15,469 nt of DNA from Lentzea sp. (GCA_030146905.1 JASLAV010000909.1:1-15469); one strand, 5' to 3'. Counted from the first letter of the stretch, positions 1 through 7,053 are shown. Numbers and translations: made by a program. The notes: generated by a model from the sequence alone, not told the origin.

Positions 1-287
1 GGCTCGGCGCCGTCCTGGAGCGTGATGGTGGCGGAGAACCAGGTGCCCCGCCCCGGCTCGTAGCACGCCCCGCGGAACTCGTCGAGCTTCGTCGAGAACA
101 CCTCGGGCACCGCGTACGACCTGCGCGTGCCGTCCTTCTTCACCGCGGACGCGGTCGACGTGTCGGTCAGCACGGTCGACTGCACCGAGAACCGGACGCT
201 TTCCCACTGCAGCGGTGCGGACAGCTCCAGGATCTCGCACAGCTCGGCCAGGAGCGGCTCAGCCGCCGTAGGGAGTGTGGGGCGCAT
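1..287 (-). CDS. Probable immunity protein for the adjacent nuclease toxin, YezG-like (3' end outside window)
   Basis: An open frame starts with ATG at 287-285 and stays open to the left edge, giving 95 visible codons. Its first 29 bases overlap the end of the toxin gene in another frame, and no separate ribosome site is needed if translation is coupled. The visible protein begins MRPTLPTAAEPLLAELCEIL, followed by a Trp in an LQWESVRF stretch, beta-rich segments, then KLDEFRGACYEPGRGTWFSA. No signal peptide or membrane segment is seen, so it should be cytoplasmic. The order of features (acidic helix, WExV strand, helix, then a TW-S-x-T-x strand) resembles YezG/DUF600 proteins, which neutralise DNA/RNA non-specific nuclease toxins in Bacillus. 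Position directly after the toxin stop is the usual place for an immunity gene. The immunity role is inferred with fair confidence; the YezG assignment is from memory of family sequences and is less certain. Confidence 0.62.
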   Translation of the reverse strand, partial: MRPTLPTAAEPLLAELCEILELSAPLQWESVRFSVQSTVLTDTSTASAVKKDGTRRSYAVPEVFSTKLDEFRGACYEPGRGTWFSATITLQDGAE

Positions 288-3200
288 AGTTCGTTATCTC
301 CGGAACGTTCTTGAAGGTCTTCTTGTACACCTCGGACGATGCGACCGTACCGTCGGCGTTGTAGACGACCTTGGTGTAGCGCATCTCGACGGTCGGGGGC
401 AGGCCGTCTTCCCTGCGCGTCATCCGCACCTGGTAGTCGGCGACCGCGTGATTGGGCGACTGACGCGCGAACTTGGCGAGCTCCGCCTCCTCGGCGCGCC
501 AGGTGGCGGTGTTGCTGAACCCGTCCCTGTTGTGGCCGCTGTTCGACGCGTTCATCTGGCCGAACATGTTGATGTACTCACCGGGGCCACCCGCCTCGTT
601 CGCGACGATGTGCCCGCCGGCCCACTTCACGTGCTCGTACTCGGTGCCCTCGTAGGCGGCCTTGCCCTCCGCTCCCGCACGACCCTGGGCGCTGTAGTCG
701 CCGGAGTCGTCGCGGAGGTTGCCGTCGGACTTGCCGTAGCTCGGCGTGCCGGACACGGAGTCGGTCTGGCCGCGCTCGTTGGTGTGGAAGTCCCACTGGT
801 CGTTGACGCGGTACTGCACGTCTCCCATCAACGGGTAGTCGAGGTCCGGGTTGAAGCCGTGCTTGCCGTCCGTGGCCCCCGACTTCGAACCCGACGTCGC
901 CTCGACCCACTTCACGTTGCCATCGGCGTCGGTGAAGAACGTCGTCCGCGTGCCGTTCGCGTTGGAGACGTTGAACTGCGTGTTCGGCGGCAGGCTGGTG
1001 TGGTCCGGCGGCAGCGCGTGGTCGCGCAGCGGCTCCGGGACCGTCGGCACGTCCTCGACCGCTCGCGGCGGGCCGGGGGCGTCCCGGACCCTGTCGCGCG
1101 CGGGCGCGTCGATGTCGCGCGGTGAACCCAGGTCGTCCGGCGGGTTCGGGTCGCGGTGGTAGTGCGAGCTGTTCGGGTCGTTGTGCCCGGGACGGTCGTA
1201 GTCGACGAACCTCTCGTCGAAGTCGTCCGAGCTCTCGTCGACCCGGTCGCGGGTGGGCGGTGCCTCGTACTGGTTGTCCGGGCTCGCCGCGCGGTCCCGT
1301 GCGTCGGTGGGGTCGAGGTCGGTGTCCTTGTCGTGCGAGCCGGGCGCGAAACCGTCCTCGCTCGCCCTGGTCCTGGACCCGTCCGGGTGGTGGGTCTCCC
1401 ACTCGCCGTTCGGGGGGATCCGCGGCTCGCGGGTGCCGTCGGGACGGATCTCGGCGTCGCTGGAGAAGACGCGGCCGTTGGTGTCGGTCCACGCGGGCCT
1501 GGTCGGCGCCACCACCGGCGCGTCGAGGTTGCGCGACAGCTGCTGGGCGAAGTCGTTGCTGCCGGCGTCGCAGCCGATCAGGCGAACGGGGCGGCTGCCG
1601 TCGTACCCGCTGCGCCGCAACATGTCGGCGTACTCGTCGGGCGTGTAGTCGTGGCCACCGATGCGCGCCCTGCCGTCGGGCGTGATGTGGACGTCCGCCG
1701 TGAAGAAGCGCGGGTCGTCGGGCACGCGGTGCGGCAGGTCGCCCATGTCGCTGTCGCCGCCGTGGTGCGAGACGCCGGCCGGGGTGGACTCGGCGTGCCT
1801 GGCGTGCGCTTCCTCGGGGCTCGGGCGGTCGGCGGGCGGGGCGTCGTTGCTGTTCGGGGCGTCGTTGTCCGGGGTGTCCGCGTCGCCGTCGTGCGGCCGG
1901 TCGGGGGTCGTGTCGCCTGGCCGGTCGGCGTCGGGGCCGTGGTGGGGCGCGTCGGGGCGGGTGCCGTCCGGGGCGTCCGGGGTGCGGTGCGGGGCCTGCG
2001 CCGTGTCGGTGCCGCGGGGGCGGGCACCTTCCGGGCTGTGGGGCCGCGCACCGTCCGGCCGCGAACCGTCCGGCCGCGAACCGTCCGGCCGCGAACCGTC
2101 CGGACGGGTGCCGTCCGGACGGGAGCCATCAGGCCGCGAGCCGTCGGGGCGGGTGCTGTCCGGGCGGTTGCCGGGACCGCTGCCGTCGGGGCGGTGGGGA
2201 GCGTCGGGGCGCGACGGCGAGTGCGGGCCGCCGTGCGGTGCGTCCGGACGGGCGTGGGGTCCGTTGTGCGGTGTGCTGAACGCGTCCGGGCGCGACGGGG
2301 TGTTGGGTCCGCCGTGCGGCGCGTCGGGACGTGAGGGTGCGTTGGGACCGTTGTGCGGCGCGTTCGGGCTGTGCGGTGTGTCCGGACGGGACGACGGCGC
2401 GGTCGTGCCGTTGTACGGGGAGTCCGGGCGTGATGGCGTGTTCGGACCGTGCGGCGCATCGGGACGCGAGGGTGCGTTCGGGCCGTTGTGCGGCGCGTTG
2501 GGGCCGTGGGGTGCGTCCTGGCGGAACGGTGCGTTCGGACCGCTGTGGGGCGTGTTCGGACCGCCGTGAGGTGCGTTCGGACCGCCGTTGGGGCCGCCGA
2601 ACGGGCCGTTGTGCGGGGTGTTGGGACGGCCCTGCGGGGCGTCTGGGCGGTGCGTCGGCGCCGAGGGTGTGTTGGGGCTGTGCGGTGTGTTCGGAGCCGA
2701 CGGGCCGTGAGGGGTTCCCGCCGACGGGGCGTGCGGGGTGCCGGCGGGCGGCATGTTCGGCGTGGACGGTGCCGACGGGGCGTGCGGGGCCGCCGCCGAA
2801 GGCGCGGTGGCGCGGCTCGGGGGAGTCGCGTCGGGGCGTGCCGCGTTCGGGGTGCTCGCGGACGGGCTGTGCGGAGCGCCCGCGGAAGGAGCACCACCGG
2901 ACGGACCGTGCGGCATGCCACCCGAGGGGGCGCCACCGGAGGGCATCCCACCAGAGGGCATCCCGCCGGAAGGCGTTGCGCCGGAAGGCATTCCGCCCGA
3001 AGGGGCGGACGGGGCCGTCGGCATCGAGCCAGGACGGGCAGGGGCGTCGGCCCTGGCGGCCGACGTCGACATGTCGGGGGAACGCGGGGCCGGGGCGCTC
3101 GTGCCGAGGTCGCCCCTGCTGCCCGGCGTGCCGGTCCAGCCCTGGCCGCCGGTCTGCGGGCGGCCAGCGGCGGGGGACGACGGGGCACCGCCACCGCCGG

Positions 3201-4680
3201 CGTTCGGCGCACCGCCCATCGGGGCTGCCTGGGACGGCGTGGCCGACGGGGAGCCGTCGGGGGTGCGCGACGGGGCGTTCGGGACGTCCGGCCGGGCCGG
3301 GGCCTCCGGAGGTGCCACCGACGACTGGACCGTCTGGCCCGTGCTGCGGGGAGCCGGGGCGTCTGGCGAGGAGGGCGACGACGGGGAAGAAGGCGCGGAC
3401 GCGGTGTGCGGGGCGCCGGGGGACGGCGGGGAGCTGTCCGGGGTGCGCGCGGACGACGGCGACGAGGCGCTGTCGGGGGTTCGCGACGGCGAGTCCGGGG
3501 ACGAGCTGTCCGGGGTCCTGGACGGCGAAGGGGAGTCGGGGGAGCTGTCGGGCGTGCGCGACGGCGAAGGCGCGGACGACGGCGACGAAGCGTCCGGTGC
3601 CCTCGAAGGCGAAGGCGCGTCCGGCGTCGAGGAAGAGGAAGGCGAGGAAGGCGAAGAGGACGGCGACGAGGGAGACGACGGTGAACTGTCCGGTGAGGAC
3701 GGTGAAGAAGGCGACGACGACGGTGAGGAAGGCGAGGACGGCGAACCGTCCGGAGTGGACGACGAAGGTGAGGACGACGACGAAGGCGAGCCGGGGCTGC
3801 CGGACGGCGTGAGGTCCACGTCACCGGGCCGCTGGAAGAAACCGCCGGGCTTGATGGACTTCGTGGAGATCACGTCGAGACCGGTCACCTTGCCGACCAG
3901 CTTGCCGACGACCTTCATGATCTTCGTGAAGATCTCGACCAGCCTGCCGAGCAGCGGCGAGACCTTCTTGATGGTCTTGATGAGCTTCTGGATCAGCTCA
4001 CCGATGCGCGTGGCCCACTTGGAGATCGCGGTCACGGCCTGCGCCACGATCACCGGCGTGCCGAAGCCGAGGGTGAACACGGCCTCCAGCACCCACGTGA
4101 TCAGCTTGGCGACCAGGTCCGCGATCAGGTCGCGCACCATCTCGCGCACGAACCCGACGACCATGCCCATCACACCGACGACGGTGCCGACCGACCCCGC
4201 CGTGGACGCCGCGCCGGACAACGCGTCGAGCTGCTCGCCGGACGACTTGCGGTAGGCGTCGGCCGCGGCACCGGTCCACTCCGCGGTGCCGTCGACGGCC
4301 GCCTTGTAGTCGGCGGCGATCTTGCCCAGCTCCTGCGAGACGTTGCCCCACGTCGTGGAGTACGACTCGATCACCGGCGGGTCGCCTGCCAGCCAGTCCA
4401 GCGCTTCCTTCAGCGGCTGCATGTGTTCCATCAGGAACGAGGCCGCGGACGACAGCAGCGTGCCGAACGGGTCGATCGCCATCGAGGCGGCGTCGGCCGC
4501 GAGACCGACGACGCCGAGGCCGCCCTCGATCCAGCTGCCCTCGGAGATGCCCTTGTACGCGTCCACCGCGGAGTCGGCGATGGAGAAACCGGTCGCCCAG
4601 CCGTTGTCACCGGTGCCGGCGTTGAAGAAGCCGGACGGTTCCGCGGGCGCCTGCGCCACCAGGGGGTTCGGTGTGGACAT
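259..4680 (-). CDS. ESX/type VII-exported polymorphic toxin with C-terminal DNA/RNA non-specific endonuclease domain
   Basis: A 1473-residue protein starting at ATG 4680-4678; that A is also the last base of the upstream gene's stop (TGATG), so translation is likely coupled. Residues 1-285 form a helical T7SS-substrate-like domain with a WTG turn at W135 (EWTGAAADAY), followed by long amphipathic and hydrophobic helices. Residues about 290-960 are low complexity: Ser/Pro, then PSGGM, PNAPH/RPDAP and RPDGS repeats. Residues about 990-1110 are a conserved module seen ahead of actinobacterial toxin tips, with H1010 and a RLIGCDAG motif (C1037). Residues about 1233-1473 carry the toxin tip: GGHIVA with the likely catalytic H1357, EYINMFGQMN (N1371, Q1375, N1377), and a TWRAEEAELAKF helix, matching the Endonuclea_NS_2 type. 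It is expected to degrade nucleic acid in a target cell after ESX export. There is no Sec signal. Delivery and activity are inferred. Confidence 0.85.
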   Translation of the reverse strand: MSTPNPLVAQAPAEPSGFFNAGTGDNGWATGFSIADSAVDAYKGISEGSWIEGGLGVVGLAADAASMAIDPFGTLLSSAASFLMEHMQPLKEALDWLAGDPPVIESYSTTWGNVSQELGKIAADYKAAVDGTAEWTGAAADAYRKSSGEQLDALSGAASTAGSVGTVVGVMGMVVGFVREMVRDLIADLVAKLITWVLEAVFTLGFGTPVIVAQAVTAISKWATRIGELIQKLIKTIKKVSPLLGRLVEIFTKIMKVVGKLVGKVTGLDVISTKSIKPGGFFQRPGDVDLTPSGSPGSPSSSSSPSSSTPDGSPSSPSSPSSSPSSPSSPDSSPSSPSSPSSSPSSPSSSSTPDAPSPSRAPDASSPSSAPSPSRTPDSSPDSPSPSRTPDSSSPDSPSRTPDSASSPSSARTPDSSPPSPGAPHTASAPSSPSSPSSPDAPAPRSTGQTVQSSVAPPEAPARPDVPNAPSRTPDGSPSATPSQAAPMGGAPNAGGGGAPSSPAAGRPQTGGQGWTGTPGSRGDLGTSAPAPRSPDMSTSAARADAPARPGSMPTAPSAPSGGMPSGATPSGGMPSGGMPSGGAPSGGMPHGPSGGAPSAGAPHSPSASTPNAARPDATPPSRATAPSAAAPHAPSAPSTPNMPPAGTPHAPSAGTPHGPSAPNTPHSPNTPSAPTHRPDAPQGRPNTPHNGPFGGPNGGPNAPHGGPNTPHSGPNAPFRQDAPHGPNAPHNGPNAPSRPDAPHGPNTPSRPDSPYNGTTAPSSRPDTPHSPNAPHNGPNAPSRPDAPHGGPNTPSRPDAFSTPHNGPHARPDAPHGGPHSPSRPDAPHRPDGSGPGNRPDSTRPDGSRPDGSRPDGTRPDGSRPDGSRPDGSRPDGARPHSPEGARPRGTDTAQAPHRTPDAPDGTRPDAPHHGPDADRPGDTTPDRPHDGDADTPDNDAPNSNDAPPADRPSPEEAHARHAESTPAGVSHHGGDSDMGDLPHRVPDDPRFFTADVHITPDGRARIGGHDYTPDEYADMLRRSGYDGSRPVRLIGCDAGSNDFAQQLSRNLDAPVVAPTRPAWTDTNGRVFSSDAEIRPDGTREPRIPPNGEWETHHPDGSRTRASEDGFAPGSHDKDTDLDPTDARDRAASPDNQYEAPPTRDRVDESSDDFDERFVDYDRPGHNDPNSSHYHRDPNPPDDLGSPRDIDAPARDRVRDAPGPPRAVEDVPTVPEPLRDHALPPDHTSLPPNTQFNVSNANGTRTTFFTDADGNVKWVEATSGSKSGATDGKHGFNPDLDYPLMGDVQYRVNDQWDFHTNERGQTDSVSGTPSYGKSDGNLRDDSGDYSAQGRAGAEGKAAYEGTEYEHVKWAGGHIVANEAGGPGEYINMFGQMNASNSGHNRDGFSNTATWRAEEAELAKFARQSPNHAVADYQVRMTRREDGLPPTVEMRYTKVVYNADGTVASSEVYKKTFKNVPEITNYAPHTPYGG
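2051..2170 (-). repeat. Eight tandem 15-base units encoding RPDGS
   Basis: Eight consecutive 15-base units can be read here on the plus strand. The first three are identical (ccgtccggccgcgaa); the other five differ by a few bases, mostly at third codon positions. Each encodes RPDGS, RPDGT or a close variant in the toxin linker. Identical neighbouring units suggest recent duplication. Confidence 0.9.
2914..3003 (-). repeat. Six tandem 15-base units encoding (M/A/T)PSGG
   Basis: Six units with a strict 15-base period begin at 2914, 2929, 2944, 2959, 2974 and 2989. They encode PSGGM, PSGGA or PSGAT pentapeptides in the toxin linker. The period is the same as in the RPDGS block but the unit is unrelated, so the linker grew from at least two separate pentapeptide seeds. 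Confidence 0.8.
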
Positions 4681-4985
4681 CAGAAGCCCTTCAAGGCGTT
4701 GGCGATCTGGTCTTCGACGGCCTGGTACTGCTTGGCGGTCTCAGTGACCTTCTTGGAGGTCGCCTGCATCGCTTCGGCCACGCCCTTGAGCGCGTCCGTG
4801 CCCCACTGCTCGACGGGGTCGAGCAGCATGCGGAACGGCTGGCAGATGATCCCGTACGCGTCGGTCGGCATCGACACGGTGTTCGCCGCGTCCACTGCTC
4901 CCTGCAAGCGCCCGTGCAGGCCCTCCAGGGCCTTCGCGTGCGCTTCCAGCACGTCCGAGGTGACCTGGAAACCACCGGAAGTCAT
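4680..4985 (-). CDS. EspC-like ESX (type VII) secretion-associated protein
   Basis: A 101-residue, all-helical small protein starting MTSGGFQVTSDVLEAHAKAL. The layout (F-x-V near the start, HA-x-x-L, DAYG-IC-PF, LDP, a long second helix) fits the T7SS EspC family. An export-type YxxxE motif is present near the C-terminus (Y87-Q-A-V-E91). No Sec signal peptide is seen. The start is supported by an AGGGGG ribosome site about five bases upstream. It lies 34 bases after the YbaB-family gene and its stop shares one base with the toxin start. By analogy with other ESX pairs it may bind the toxin's N-terminal helical domain and supply the export signal; this is inference. Family assignment is fairly secure. 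Confidence 0.82.
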   Translation of the reverse strand: MTSGGFQVTSDVLEAHAKALEGLHGRLQGAVDAANTVSMPTDAYGIICQPFRMLLDPVEQWGTDALKGVAEAMQATSKKVTETAKQYQAVEDQIANALKGF

Positions 4986-5019
4986 CGAACCCCCTCAAGT
5001 TCGAGCAGCGGACAGAAGA

Positions 5020-5550
5020 TCAGGAGAGCACGGACTCCCCGCCGAAGTCGTCGTCGTCGTTCGACGGCGGACGGCGGCGCGGGGGAGGCGGTGGCGTCGG
5101 CCGGGCGGGGGGCGAGGCGTCGTCCTCCACCCGGAAGTTCATCTCGTTGCGGTCGTACGGCGTGCGCGCCGGCTCCTCCGCGGGAGGTGCCGGGAAGTTC
5201 TTCTTGGCCTCGCTGAACAGGACGTTGGCGGTCTCGTCCTGCGTGCCGATGGTCTCGGCCATGGCCTCCTGCAGCAGCTCGGGGATCCGGGACTGCGCGC
5301 GCTGCAGCAGCTTCATGATCTCGCCGCTGACCTCGGACATGCGCTTGCCGGCGGCGGACTCGTTGATCACGAGGTTCTGCAGGATGCCGTTGGAGGAGAT
5401 GGTGAGCTCGACAGAACCGTCCGAGGACCGCTCGGAGATCGTCATCCCCTGGACGCGCGTCGCCATCTCCTGGTAGCGGGCGGCACGTTCCTGGATGTTC
5501 TGGTTCCAGTTCGCGAGCATCTGCTCGGACCCGGCGATGTCCTCGGGCAC
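5020..5550 (-). CDS. YbaB/EbfC-family protein of the ESX toxin cassette
   Basis: 176 residues from a GTG start at 5550-5548 (MPEDIAGSEQMLANWNQNIQ). This start is preferred over an ATG at 5658 because a GGGAAGGGA ribosome site lies just upstream, and the extra 36 residues of the longer form look non-coding and would cross a hairpin next to the FKBP gene. Residues about 8-100 show the YbaB pattern: a long N-terminal helix, a beta sheet (GSVELTISSNGILQNLVI) and a C-terminal helix (EIMKLLQRAQSRIPELLQEA). Residues 120-176 are a Pro/Arg/Asp tail (PPPPPRRR, NDDDDFGG) that is probably disordered. YbaB proteins bind DNA in some bacteria, and relatives such as EspL sit in ESX loci, where they may act as chaperones or regulators. 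It is probably cytoplasmic and is the first gene of this cassette. Confidence 0.8.
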   Translation of the reverse strand: MPEDIAGSEQMLANWNQNIQERAARYQEMATRVQGMTISERSSDGSVELTISSNGILQNLVINESAAGKRMSEVSGEIMKLLQRAQSRIPELLQEAMAETIGTQDETANVLFSEAKKNFPAPPAEEPARTPYDRNEMNFRVEDDASPPARPTPPPPPRRRPPSNDDDDFGGESVLS

Positions 5551-5593
5551 CCGGTGTTTCCCTTCCCCAACCGCAGCGGACTCAAAGGATGAC

Positions 5594-5616
5594 GCAGCCG
5601 GACCTGATCGCGTTCC
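5594..5616 (-). promoter_or_regulatory. Possible ECF-sigma-type promoter for the toxin cassette
   Basis: On the minus strand GGAAC (5616-5612) is followed after 18 bases by GTC (5593-5591). This spacing is like that of SigE/SigH/SigR-type promoters (GGAAC/T, about 18 bases, GTT), though the last element reads GTC. It would place transcription start about 30 bases before the GTG of the YbaB-family gene. It is the only promoter-like pair I can see in this gap and is weak evidence. Confidence 0.25.
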
Positions 5617-5647
5617 ACCCGAGTGGCAAATAGTGCGGAGAGACCAA

Positions 5648-5680
5648 CGGCGTCCCACCGAACGAACCAGTGGAACGCCG
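5648..5680 (-). terminator. Terminator hairpin after the FKBP gene
   Basis: Eleven-base arms (5648-5658 and 5670-5680) pair with one G-U wobble around an 11-base loop, starting 15 bases after the FKBP stop. There is no U tract, as is common in actinomycetes. It separates the FKBP gene from the toxin cassette downstream on the same strand. Confidence 0.65.
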
Positions 5681-5694
5681 CCGAGTCAAGCGCT

Positions 5695-6069
5695 CTAGTT
5701 CACGCCGAGCAGGTCGACGACGAAGATCAGCGTCTCGTTGGGCTTGATCACGCCACCGGCGCCGCGCGCGCCGTAGCCCAGGTGCGGCGGGATGACCAGC
5801 TTGCGGCGGCCACCGACCTTCATGCCCTGGACGCCCTGGTCCCAGCCCGCGATGACGCGACCGCCGCCGAGCGGGAACTGGAACGCCTCGCCGCGGTCCC
5901 AGGAAGCGTCGAACTGCTCGCCGGTCGAGTGGGAGACACCGACGTAGTGCACGGACACGAACTGCCCTGCCGCGGCCTCCGGGCCGTCGCCGACGGTGAT
6001 GTCCTCGATCAGCAGGTCGGTGGGCGCCGGGCCGTCGTGCGGGTCGACCTCAGGCTTCGTGGGGGCCAT
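5695..6069 (-). CDS. FKBP-type peptidyl-prolyl cis-trans isomerase
   Basis: 124 residues from ATG 6069-6067, which has an AGAGGAAG ribosome site eight bases upstream. A longer in-frame form from 6111 lacks such a site. The protein is a single FKBP domain after a short acidic N-terminus: VHYVG (Y42), FDAS (D54), FQFPLG, VIAGWDQG (W76), PHLGYG (Y99) and LIFVVDLL. These are the residues that line the prolyl/FK506 pocket in the family, so it should be catalytically active. It catalyses cis-trans isomerisation of Xaa-Pro bonds in folding proteins. No signal peptide or membrane anchor is seen, so it is probably cytoplasmic. It stands alone, divergent from the secreted protease gene and closed by its own hairpin. 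Confidence 0.95.
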   Translation of the reverse strand: MAPTKPEVDPHDGPAPTDLLIEDITVGDGPEAAAGQFVSVHYVGVSHSTGEQFDASWDRGEAFQFPLGGGRVIAGWDQGVQGMKVGGRRKLVIPPHLGYGARGAGGVIKPNETLIFVVDLLGVN

Positions 6070-6193
6070 CACAGACTTCCTCTCGAACGGGGTTGTTCGC
6101 GGTCGATCCAATCACGCGCGTGCGGAACCGGCCGAATGGCCTACGCGGACCAGCCCTACCCGGTGCCGCCGGGCCCATGTCTTCATGTGACCA

Positions 6194-6214
6194 CCCCCGG
6201 CCGGCGGCCGGGGG
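6194..6214 (+). promoter_or_regulatory. Strong hairpin in the leader of the protease gene
   Basis: A perfect nine-base stem (CCCCCGGCC and its complement) with a GGC loop ends 24 bases before the preferred protease start. It leaves the GGAG ribosome site just outside the stem. It could protect the 5' end of the mRNA, attenuate transcription, or be an operator. No U tract follows, so a simple terminator for an upstream plus-strand gene is unlikely, and there is no such gene. Confidence 0.5.
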
Positions 6215-6238
6215 ACACAACAGAAGATGGAGATGATC

Positions 6239-7045
6239 ATGGCGGCAACCCTGCACCGCCTCCGGTCATGGCTCGGCGCGGCATTGGCGGCAGCGACGCT
6301 GTCGATGGCGTGCGTGAGCGTGGCCGAAGCAGCTCCGGTCCCGACCACCGACGGCGAGTTCGGCACGCAGATCGTCGGTGGCACGCGCGCGAGCACGTCC
6401 ACCTACCCCTGGGTCGTCTACCTGGCCACGAGCAGTGGTTTCCAGTACTGCGGCGGCACGCTCGTCGCTCCCGACAAGGTCGTCACCGCCGCGCACTGCA
6501 CCGTCGGCGACTCGGCGTCCGCCGTCCGCGTCGTGGCGGGCCGCGACGACAAGAACTCCACCGCGGGCGTCGTCGCCCGCGTCACGCGGATCTGGATCCA
6601 CCCGAGCTACCGCGACGTGACCCGCGGCTACGACGTCTCGGTGCTCACGCTCGACCGCAACCTGTCGCAGACCCCGATCCCGTTCGCCACCTCCGCGGAC
6701 AGCGCCCTGTACGCCGCGGGCACCAGTTCGACGATCCTCGGCTGGGGGACGACGTCGTCCGGCGGTTCGGCCTCGCGCTACCTGCTGCGCGCCACCGTGC
6801 CGCTGACCGGCAACTCGAGCTGCTCCAGCTCGTACGGCAGCGACTTCAACGCCACGCACATGGTGTGCGCCGGCTACTCCCAGGGCGGCACCGACACCTG
6901 CCAGGGCGACTCCGGCGGCCCGCTCGTGGCCGGTGGCAAGCTGATCGGCATCACGTCGTGGGGCGAGGGGTGCGCGGCCGCCGGCTACCCCGGCGTCTAC
7001 TCCCGCGTCTCCACCTACGCGACGCAGATCCAGGCGCAGCTGTAG
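6239..7045 (+). CDS. Secreted trypsin-like serine protease (S1 family)
   Basis: Three in-frame ATGs lie at 6227, 6233 and 6239. The last has GGAG six bases upstream and is preferred, giving 268 residues. Residues 1-32 form a Sec signal (basic start, hydrophobic core, cut near AEA/A), followed by a short propeptide and the mature start IVGG at residue 45. The catalytic triad is clear: H86 in TAAHC, D132 in GYDVSVL, S225 in GDSGGP. D219, six residues before the Ser, is the S1-pocket Asp that gives trypsin-like cleavage after Arg/Lys. Six mature cysteines (71, 87, 195, 210, 221, 245) match the three usual disulphides. The residue before IVGG is Gln, not Arg or Lys, so self-activation by its own specificity is not expected and another protease may process it. 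It acts outside the cell. Confidence 0.95.
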   Translation: MAATLHRLRSWLGAALAAATLSMACVSVAEAAPVPTTDGEFGTQIVGGTRASTSTYPWVVYLATSSGFQYCGGTLVAPDKVVTAAHCTVGDSASAVRVVAGRDDKNSTAGVVARVTRIWIHPSYRDVTRGYDVSVLTLDRNLSQTPIPFATSADSALYAAGTSSTILGWGTTSSGGSASRYLLRATVPLTGNSSCSSSYGSDFNATHMVCAGYSQGGTDTCQGDSGGPLVAGGKLIGITSWGEGCAAAGYPGVYSRVSTYATQIQAQL

Positions 7046-7053
7046 GAGCGAAA

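Larger units (their letters stand above)
1881..3822 (-). repeat. Low-complexity, repeat-rich linker inside the toxin gene
   Basis: This part of the toxin gene encodes roughly residues 287-934 and is almost free of normal folded sequence. Going from the N-terminal side it holds a Ser/Pro block (SPSSPSSSPSSP, 3330-3800), PSGG pentapeptides, Asn/Pro/His/Gly repeats of the PHGPNAPSRPDAP kind (about 2190-2700), and RPDGS pentapeptides. The reading frame is kept throughout. Such linkers are likely extended spacers between the export domain and the toxin tip, and at DNA level they are prone to slippage and length change. Confidence 0.85.

Noticed and set aside
2051..2170. Regular short repeats as a CRISPR array
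   Set aside because: Units are adjacent 15-mers without spacers, keep a coding frame (RPDGS), and no cas gene is present.
1578..3824. A 748-codon minus-strand open frame, very rich in Arg, Pro and Thr
   Set aside because: It is the alternate frame of the repetitive, GC-rich toxin linker. Composition is unnatural, there is no domain, and the toxin frame continues intact on both sides.
2738..4255. A 505-codon plus-strand open frame, rich in Gly, Glu and Asp
   Set aside because: It is antisense to the toxin linker, and its repeats mirror the Ser/Pro codons of the real gene. No ribosome site or domain is seen.
5551..5658. A 36-residue N-terminal extension of the YbaB-family protein from an ATG at 5658
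   Set aside because: The extension lies inside the terminator hairpin and leader region, has no ribosome site, and does not fit the YbaB fold. The GTG at 5550 has a good site.
6084..6099. CGAAC-n6-GTTCG before the FKBP gene as a LexA/SOS box
   Set aside because: The Gram-positive SOS box has four bases between GAAC and GTTC; here there are six, and the FKBP gene is not an SOS-type gene.
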